Source of the DNA: Actinomadura terrae
Lineage (GTDB): Bacteria > Actinomycetota > Actinomycetes > Streptosporangiales > Streptosporangiaceae
DNA length: 64,000 nucleotides
Direction: 5' to 3'
NCBI RefSeq assembly: GCF_022751215.1
Contig: NZ_JAICDG010000003.1
Location: 558,001-622,000, forward strand
Below the pieces are notes generated by a model. It worked only from the letters and a program-made list of their open reading frames with translations, was not told the origin of the DNA and ran no database searches. Below, in pieces: positions 59,031-64,000 of the stretch. Each line of letters begins with the position of its first letter. Position 1 is the first letter of the stretch. Position numbers and translations under genes: made by a program.

Positions 59031-59684
59031 ATGTTGCTACGGATTCGTGTACGCCTGCCGGACCGTCCCGGCTCGCTCGGACGGGTCGCTCGCACGCTCG
59101 GCGCGGCGGGCGCCGACGTGGCGCAGATGGCCGTGCTCGAACGCGGCGACGGCCGCGCGCTGGACGACTTCACGGTCGGCTGGCCCGCGGGCGCCGCGCC
59201 CGGCCCGCTCCACGACGGCCTGGCCTCGGTGCCGGGCGTGGAGGTGCTCGGCATCTGGCCGACCGGCGAGCCGTGCGGCGCGTTCCCCGACGCCGCCGTG
59301 ATCGGGCAGGTCGCGGCCGTCCCGGAGCGCGGCGCGGAGATCCTCGCCGACGCCGTCCCGGCCATCCTGAGCGCCGGCTGGGCAGGCCTCGCGGAGGTCG
59401 GCGCGGACGGCGCGGCGGCGCTCGTGTACGCGAGCGTCGGCGGGGCCGCCCCGGCGGAGCTGCCCGCCCTGGCTCCGGTGCGGCCGCGCTCGTTCACCGC
59501 GCCGGACGGCGCGCACTTCGCGCTGTGCCCGCTGTCGGGAGGCCCGCTGTCGACGAGCGCGGTGATACTGGTGGTGTCGCGGACGGGCGCGCCGCCGTTC
59601 CACCGGACGGAGGTGCTGCGCCTGGAGCAGCTCGCGGGCGCGGCGGGCGCGGTGCTGTCCGCCGGGCTGCCGCTCGCGCCCTAG
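59031..59684 (+). CDS. ACT domain-containing protein
   Basis: A 217-residue protein. The first ~75 residues form an ACT domain (LRIRVRLPDRPGSLGRVARTLGAAGADV), a small-molecule, usually amino acid, binding module. The remaining ~140 residues contain two beta/alpha segments that may be a degenerate GAF- or UspA-like domain. ATG 59031 follows GGAGGTGGCG with proper spacing; the ATG at 58956 lacks such a site and would include the hairpin. It may be a sensor of amino acid levels. The aldolase gene follows 26 bases later and may be co-transcribed. Confidence 0.82.
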   Translation: MLLRIRVRLPDRPGSLGRVARTLGAAGADVAQMAVLERGDGRALDDFTVGWPAGAAPGPLHDGLASVPGVEVLGIWPTGEPCGAFPDAAVIGQVAAVPERGAEILADAVPAILSAGWAGLAEVGADGAAALVYASVGGAAPAELPALAPVRPRSFTAPDGAHFALCPLSGGPLSTSAVILVVSRTGAPPFHRTEVLRLEQLAGAAGAVLSAGLPLAP

Positions 59685-59710
59685 CGGCCGGACGGGAGGG
59701 GAGTTCGGCG

Positions 59711-60355
59711 ATGCTCCTGGAGGCCGAGCGGGCCGCGCTGTGCGGCACGGGCCGGAGGATGGTGGAGACGGGGCTGGTGCCGGGCTCGTCCGGCAACGTG
59801 AGCGTGCGGGCCGGCGAGCTGGTCGCGGTCACGCCCGCCGGGATGCGGCTCGACGGGCTGGAGCCGGAGGACTGCCCGGTCGTGGACGTGCGCGGCCGCC
59901 CGGTGGACGGGCGGCTGGAGCCCTCGTCCGAGACGCCCCTGCACCTCACGCTGTACGAGGCGTCCCCGGCGTCGGCGGTCGTGCACACGCACTCGTCCTA
60001 CGGCGTGGCGGTCGCCTCGACCCTGACCGAGCTGCCGCCGATCCACTACAACACGCTGCTGCTGGGCGGGATCGTGAAGGTCGCCCCCTACGCCACGTAC
60101 GGGACGCCGGAGCTGGCGGCGAACGTCGGTGAAGCCATGTCGGGCGGGATGCGCGCCGCGCTCTTGGCCAACCACGGCGGCGTGGCCGTCGGCGGCGACC
60201 TCGACGAGGCGTTCGAGAACGCGCGGCTGCTGGAGTGGCTGTGCTGCGTGTACGTCCGGGCGAAGACGATCGGCGAACCGCGCGTCCTCACCGCGGAGGA
60301 GCTGGCGCGGGCGGCCGAGCGCGGCCACAGGCCGAAGGAGTACGGGGCTAGTTGA
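59711..60355 (+). CDS. Class II aldolase/adducin family protein (fuculose-phosphate aldolase type)
   Basis: A 214-residue zinc aldolase. Glu74, His92, His94 and His155 (SSETPLH; HTHSSYG; NHGG) fall on the residue positions of the FucA metal site and catalytic base, so a metal-dependent aldol cleavage of a sugar phosphate is expected. Fuculose-, rhamnulose- or ribulose-type substrates are all possible. The ATG at 59711 follows GGGGAG. Its 3' end overlaps the convergent membrane gene by 8 bases. Confidence 0.9.
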   Translation: MLLEAERAALCGTGRRMVETGLVPGSSGNVSVRAGELVAVTPAGMRLDGLEPEDCPVVDVRGRPVDGRLEPSSETPLHLTLYEASPASAVVHTHSSYGVAVASTLTELPPIHYNTLLLGGIVKVAPYATYGTPELAANVGEAMSGGMRAALLANHGGVAVGGDLDEAFENARLLEWLCCVYVRAKTIGEPRVLTAEELARAAERGHRPKEYGAS

Positions 60356-61421
60356 GGCACACCGGACGCGTCCGGCGCTGGTAGGACCACGCCGCGACGC
60401 CCAGCGCGACGCCGTAGACCGCGAACGCGCCGACGCCGAACGCCGCGACCGTCCAGCCCGCCCATCCCGCCAGCGGCTCCTTGTCCGGGAGGCCGGTCAG
60501 GCCCACCGCCGACGGCAGCAGGTAGAGCAGGGTCGCGACGACGCCGTACGGGCCGAGCGTGAGGGCGCCGAGCCACGCGGGGACGAGCGGCAGCCAGCGC
60601 GGCACGCGCCGCCCGGTGAGCGGCGGCGCCCACCGGGGGAACACCTGCCCCCACCGGTGCGTGAGGCCGAGGAGCAGGAAGACGCCGAGCAGCGCCGAGA
60701 GCGTGGTGAAGTCGACCCCGTACCGCTCCAGCGTGAGCACGAGCCCGGACGCGCCGTTCCGCCTGAACTCGGCGACCATCTCCTCGCCGGAGACGCCCGC
60801 GAACGTCCCGCCGAACGCCCAGGTCGTCTTCATCACCATGTACGGGACGAACGCCAGCGCCCCCGCGTACGCGGCGCGCCGCACCGCGCGGGGAGCGGGG
60901 ACGGGCACCGGCGCTCCCCTCGCCGCACCGGTGCCCGCCGAGTGGAGCCCGCCGCACCGCGCGCAGGCCCCCGCGACCGCGCGCTGGAACGCCAGGGCGG
61001 CCGCCGCGTACAGCGCCGCGCCGACGGCCGAGAGGGCCTCGACGCCGAACACCGGCCAGTCGTCGACCGTCCCGGTGAAGACCAGTTGCAGCGCGTTCAT
61101 GACGAACCCGAACGTGCCGGCGCCGGTCAGCGCGCAGGCCGTCCAGAGCCCGGCGCCCGGCCACCAGCGCGGCATCTGGCGGCCGACCCGCCGCACGCTC
61201 GACACCGCCATGATGCCGCCGACCAGCAGGAACGCGGCGACCGGCCAGGCCAGCGCGGGCCCGATCCGCGCGTCCCGCAGCACGTAGCCGGTGTCCCCGC
61301 CGGCCGCCCAGTACAGGGCCAGCGCGACGGCGGGCAGCGTCCACGCCCCGGCCGCGTATCCGGCCCACTCCGGCCACCGCCCGGCCGCGCCCCGCCCGGA
61401 CGCGGCGTATGCGACGCCCAC
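60348..61421 (-). CDS. Hypothetical polytopic membrane protein
   Basis: A 357-residue protein with about nine hydrophobic segments, several of them with Trp/Tyr-rich ends (GYAAGAWTLPAVALALYW; PRWWPGAGLWT). A central loop holds Cys-x2-Cys (CARCGG), perhaps a metal-binding spot. No transporter signature is recognised. I chose GTG 61421 because GGGAGG sits just upstream; GTG 61457 is the alternative. Convergent with the aldolase gene. Confidence 0.75.
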   Translation of the reverse strand: MGVAYAASGRGAAGRWPEWAGYAAGAWTLPAVALALYWAAGGDTGYVLRDARIGPALAWPVAAFLLVGGIMAVSSVRRVGRQMPRWWPGAGLWTACALTGAGTFGFVMNALQLVFTGTVDDWPVFGVEALSAVGAALYAAAALAFQRAVAGACARCGGLHSAGTGAARGAPVPVPAPRAVRRAAYAGALAFVPYMVMKTTWAFGGTFAGVSGEEMVAEFRRNGASGLVLTLERYGVDFTTLSALLGVFLLLGLTHRWGQVFPRWAPPLTGRRVPRWLPLVPAWLGALTLGPYGVVATLLYLLPSAVGLTGLPDKEPLAGWAGWTVAAFGVGAFAVYGVALGVAAWSYQRRTRPVCLN

Positions 61422-61533
61422 GTCGTCCTCCCTCGCCTCGGCTCCGCTGCCGACCACTCTCGCGGCGGGCGGGGCGCCGGACCTCCCGCGCGGGGTTGAT
61501 CCGCATAGCCCGCGCGGGGGAGCGCGCTGGGGC

Positions 61534-62331
61534 TCAGCGGGGGAGAGAGCGGGCGAACGCGGTGACGGCCTCCGCGATGCGCTCGGGGTACTCGACGTGG
61601 GGGTGGTGGCCGGCGCCCTCCAGGAGGACGACCTCGGCGCCCAGCCGTTCGCCGACCCACGCGGCCTCGGCGGCGGGGTCGGGCCAGTCGATGTCGCCCG
61701 TGCCCATGATGACCAGCGCGGGCACGGTGACGCGGTCGAGCCGGGCCTCGGCCTCGGCGTGCGACATGCTCATGTAGGCGCCGATGACCTTGGCGCGGCC
61801 GGGGCGGCGGAAGCTCGCGTCCAGCTTCGCCTTGTGCTCGGCGAAGTCCGCGGGCGGCTTCGGCTCCCACTTCGGGTAGTAGGACATGTAGAGCGGGCGC
61901 GCCAGCCCCGGCACGCGCATGACCGCCTGGGTGAGCTTCTGCGCGAACCCGGCCTCGCCGTCCCGGACGAACGGCGCCGACAGGACGATCCCGCTGATCA
62001 GCCCGGGTGCCTCCGCCGCCGCGTAGACGGCCGCCGCCGCGCCGTTCGAGCAGCCGTGCACGAGCGCGGGCCCGGCGTCCAGGTGCCGGAGCAGCGCCAT
62101 CAGGTCGTGGGCGAGGGGCGTGCTGCCGTACTCGGGCCAGGCGGCGTCGCTGTCGCCCATGCCGCGCTGGTCGACGGTGACGACCCGGTATCCGGCGGCC
62201 AGCAGCAGCGGGGTCAGGAACCGGTACTGCGAGCGCAGGTCGAGCATGGACGGCAGGCACACGACGAGCGGACCGTCGCCCTCGTCGTCGTAGGCGAGGC
62301 GGCCGTCGGGAAGGTCCAGGTAGTGCGTCAT
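61534..62331 (-). CDS. Alpha/beta hydrolase
   Basis: A 265-residue alpha/beta hydrolase. Nucleophile elbow GCSNG (about residues 93-97), acid in GTGDIDWPDP and His in GAGHHPHVE complete the Ser-Asp-His set. It lacks an N-terminal signal. Start ATG 62331 lies 15 bases from a perfect 35-base palindrome, so expression is tightly regulated; the substrate is unknown. No matching regulator gene is adjacent. Confidence 0.9.
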   Translation of the reverse strand: MTHYLDLPDGRLAYDDEGDGPLVVCLPSMLDLRSQYRFLTPLLLAAGYRVVTVDQRGMGDSDAAWPEYGSTPLAHDLMALLRHLDAGPALVHGCSNGAAAAVYAAAEAPGLISGIVLSAPFVRDGEAGFAQKLTQAVMRVPGLARPLYMSYYPKWEPKPPADFAEHKAKLDASFRRPGRAKVIGAYMSMSHAEAEARLDRVTVPALVIMGTGDIDWPDPAAEAAWVGERLGAEVVLLEGAGHHPHVEYPERIAEAVTAFARSLPR

Positions 62332-62345
62332 CGCGTGCTCCTTCG

Positions 62346-62380
62346 TAGCTCTATAGCTAAGAAGATTAGCTATAGAGCTA
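62346..62380. promoter_or_regulatory. Perfect 35-base palindrome upstream of the alpha/beta hydrolase
   Basis: TAGCTCTATAGCTAA (62346-62360), spacer GAAGA, TTAGCTATAGAGCTA (62366-62380): 15-base arms without a mismatch. It is the most AT-rich point in the region and lies directly before the hydrolase start. A TetR- or MarR-like repressor coded elsewhere probably binds here. Confidence 0.75.
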
Positions 62381-62395
62381 TGCAACGTCAAGTCG

Positions 62396-63403
62396 TCAGT
62401 CCCAGGCGGCCCCGATCCGCCCCAGGTCGTCGGCGTACTCGATGCGCGCCGCCCACTCGCCGGGCCAGGCGTCCATACCGAGGTGCGCGCCCGCGAAGGC
62501 GCCCGCCAGGCACGCGATGGAGTCGGAGTCCCCGGAGCTGGCGGCGGCGCGGCGGATCGCCGTGACGGGCTCGTCGGGGAAGAGCAGGAAGCACAGCAGG
62601 CCGGCGGCGAGCGCCTCCTCGGCGACCCAGCCCGCCCCGGTCGTCTCGCACGGGTCGGCCGCGCGGTCCGGACCGGCGAGCGCCGCGTCCAGCCGGTCGA
62701 GCGCGTCGATGCACTCCTCCCAGCCGCGCGAGATGAACCGCCACGGATCGTCCGAGCCGGAGGCGCGCCACAGGTCCCCGAGCCACTCCCCGTAGTAGGT
62801 GGTGCGCTCCTCGTAGCAGCGGTCGCGGAGCGCGTCGGGCAGGTCGGCGGGCGCCATGCCGTCGGCCAGCCACCGGACGGCGAACGCGGTCAGCTCGCTC
62901 GCCGCGAGCCCCGTCGGGTGCCCGTGCGTCATCGCCGCCTGGAGCTGGGCCGCGGCGGCGCGCGTCTCGTCGGTCAGCCCCGGGGCCAGCCCGACCGGCG
63001 CGACGCGCATGTTCGCGCCGCAGCCCTTGGAGCCGGGCACGGTCGCCTCCGTCCACGGCACGGGCGTCGCGAGGCCGCGGCAGGCGGTCAGGCAGGTGTT
63101 GCCCGGCGCCCGGTCGTTGTCGGGGCTGTCGAGCCAGTCGACGAACCGCCGCCGCCACAGCGGCTCGACCCGGTCGGCGGTGAACGGCGGGTCGTCCAGC
63201 GCGTCCAGCAGCGCGAGGCCGACCGCGATCGCCATCTGCGTGTCGTCGGTCACGAGTGCCGGGTCCCCCTCGGGCCGCTCGGGTCCGAGGTCGCCGAACC
63301 GCTGCCGGATCTGCTCCATCGAGAGGAACTCGGTGGGCGCCCCGAGCGCGTCCCCGTACGCCAGCCCGAACATCGCCCCGCTGGCCCGTCGCGTCGTCGT
63401 CAT
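62396..63403 (-). CDS. ADP-ribosylglycohydrolase family protein (DraG/ARH type)
   Basis: A 335-residue DraG-like hydrolase. The metal-binding motif TDDTQMA (52-58) and late motif SGDSDSIA (about residues 290-297) are both complete, giving the two-magnesium site. It should remove ADP-ribose from arginine or another acceptor, reversing ADP-ribosylation. No ADP-ribosyltransferase is visible in the window, so the target is unknown. It ends 15 bases from the palindrome of the hydrolase promoter. Confidence 0.92.
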   Translation of the reverse strand: MTTTRRASGAMFGLAYGDALGAPTEFLSMEQIRQRFGDLGPERPEGDPALVTDDTQMAIAVGLALLDALDDPPFTADRVEPLWRRRFVDWLDSPDNDRAPGNTCLTACRGLATPVPWTEATVPGSKGCGANMRVAPVGLAPGLTDETRAAAAQLQAAMTHGHPTGLAASELTAFAVRWLADGMAPADLPDALRDRCYEERTTYYGEWLGDLWRASGSDDPWRFISRGWEECIDALDRLDAALAGPDRAADPCETTGAGWVAEEALAAGLLCFLLFPDEPVTAIRRAAASSGDSDSIACLAGAFAGAHLGMDAWPGEWAARIEYADDLGRIGAAWD

Positions 63404-63421
63404 GGGCGGATTGTCCCGTAC

Positions 63422-63439
63422 CTCCGCGACCGCGCGGAG
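63422..63439 (-). terminator. Terminator-like hairpin after the small 80-residue protein
   Basis: CTCCGCG-accg-CGCGGAG is a perfect 7-base stem with 4-base loop just past the stop of the gene at 63446 (minus strand). Confidence 0.4.
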
Positions 63440-63445
63440 CAGCGG

Positions 63446-63688
63446 CTACGGGGCCCAGTCGTGCGGCCCGAGCACGTAGCCCTTCGGCGTCGAGTGGAGG
63501 TGGTTGACCTCGACGAGGTGCCCGAGCGCCGCCCACAGCTCCTCCTCGGGCGCCGCGACCAGGCGGCTCACCGTGTCGAAGTCCGCCGCCCCGCCCTCCT
63601 TGTCGATCTCCGCGACGGTCTCGTAGACGGCCAGCTCGAACTCGCTCAGCTCCTGGACGTCCCCGCGCCTGCCCTCTCGCTCATCCAT
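63446..63688 (-). CDS. Small protein, possible winged-helix fold
   Basis: An 80-residue acidic protein (start ATG 63688, MDEREGRRGDV). It reads like a short helix-turn-helix with wing: FELAVYETVAEIDKEGG, FDTVSRLVAA, EELWAALGHLVEVNHL, then a two-strand end. Lacking catalytic residues, it may be a small DNA-binding or regulatory protein. Family not recognised. It stands next to the DraG-type gene on the same strand, with a hairpin in between. Confidence 0.6.
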   Translation of the reverse strand: MDEREGRRGDVQELSEFELAVYETVAEIDKEGGAADFDTVSRLVAAPEEELWAALGHLVEVNHLHSTPKGYVLGPHDWAP

Positions 63689-63828
63689 GACCGCACCCTG
63701 CCCACTGGACGCGGGTCTAGCCGTACCGGCGCGTCCGGAGCGGGGCCTTAGGGTGGCGGCGGAAGGCGCCACACCGAACACGCCGAGATCGTCTCGTCCG
63801 GCCCGGACGAGGAGGGGGAGTTGACCAC

Positions 63829-64000
63829 ATGACCTGGTTCCGCTGCGCCGAGCCCCGGCCGTGGGCGTCGACGCGGCTGTTCTGCCTGCCGCACGCGGGC
63901 GGGTCGGCGGTGTCCTACCGGTCCTGGGCGAAGGAGGCCGACCCGTCGGTCGAGGTGCACGCCGTCCAGTACCCGGGACGCGCCGACCGGCTGGCCGAGC
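63829..64000 (+). CDS. Type II thioesterase (5' part; runs off right edge)
   Basis: 57 residues are visible. FCLPHAGGSAVSYRSW and QYPGRADRLAE are diagnostic of the thioesterase II (GrsT/TycF) family of alpha/beta hydrolases, which edit misprimed carrier proteins of NRPS and PKS enzymes. The nucleophile GHS motif lies beyond the window. ATG 63829 follows GAGGAGGGGGAG. It suggests that a secondary metabolite cluster may lie to the right. Confidence 0.85.
   Translation, partial: MTWFRCAEPRPWASTRLFCLPHAGGSAVSYRSWAKEADPSVEVHAVQYPGRADRLAE

Noticed and set aside
1..64000. tRNA, rRNA or tmRNA genes
   Set aside because: No GGTTCGAATCC-type T-arm with matching acceptor stem and no rRNA-like conserved stretch was noticed; a covariance-model scan would be needed to be certain.

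Overview
The window is very GC-rich bacterial DNA with dense coding, third-position G/C codon bias, frequent GTG starts (one TTG), 4-base start/stop overlaps and many regulators. This fits a filamentous actinomycete, and the gene content looks most like the Actinomadura/Streptosporangiales side. That placement rests on general resemblance, not on a marker gene. I found no rRNA, tRNA, CRISPR array, prophage or intact transposase, and no gene-free stretch above 300 bases.

Layout. 1-9.8 kb holds metabolic and transport genes in small regulator-target pairs: an SDR cut by the left edge, a LuxR-type regulator facing an aldo/keto reductase, a PadR regulator, an APC permease divergent from a TetR-DmpA-type aminopeptidase pair, a lipid kinase, an amidohydrolase, and an ArsR-CDF metal efflux operon. 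9.8-32 kb is a signalling and AAA+ region. It has a membrane Ser/Thr kinase facing a DUF6777-type lipoprotein; a five-gene SWIM / DUF5691 / MoxR / DUF5682 / VWA operon in which every junction is a 4-base overlap; an M50B protease; an FN3 protein / MoxR / DUF58 / transglutaminase-like operon whose transglutaminase has lost its catalytic residues; a PLP dehydratase; and a second Ser/Thr kinase. 32-43 kb is catabolic: an alpha-methylacyl-CoA racemase, a cupin-MFS-TetR unit, then a GntR-controlled set (class III aminotransferase, two Asp/Glu-racemase-fold enzymes, a DUF3830 protein, a D-2-hydroxyacid dehydrogenase and an amidase) marked by three copies of one palindromic operator. 43-48.6 kb holds a DUF1707 protein, a small repeat element with flanking direct repeats, an FdhF/YdeP-like molybdoenzyme, a trypsin-PDZ protease and a Bcr/CflA exporter.

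48.7-58.9 kb is the most unusual part. It is one six-gene operon: GrpE-like factor, Hsp70, an 877-residue multidomain protein, a zinc-ribbon GTPase, a GAP1-like protein and a membrane-anchored zinc-ribbon GTPase. It looks like a dedicated chaperone-GTPase machine of the kind proposed as NTP-dependent conflict or signalling systems in multicellular bacteria. Downstream are an ACT-domain protein, a class II aldolase, a membrane protein, an alpha/beta hydrolase under a perfect 35-base palindrome, an ADP-ribosylglycohydrolase, a small protein, and the start of a type II thioesterase running off the right edge, a hint that an NRPS/PKS cluster may follow.

Several genes look leaderless: a -10-like hexamer lies 6-8 bases before the start codon (ArsR, SWIM, GrpE, amidohydrolase, DHA2-type MFS).
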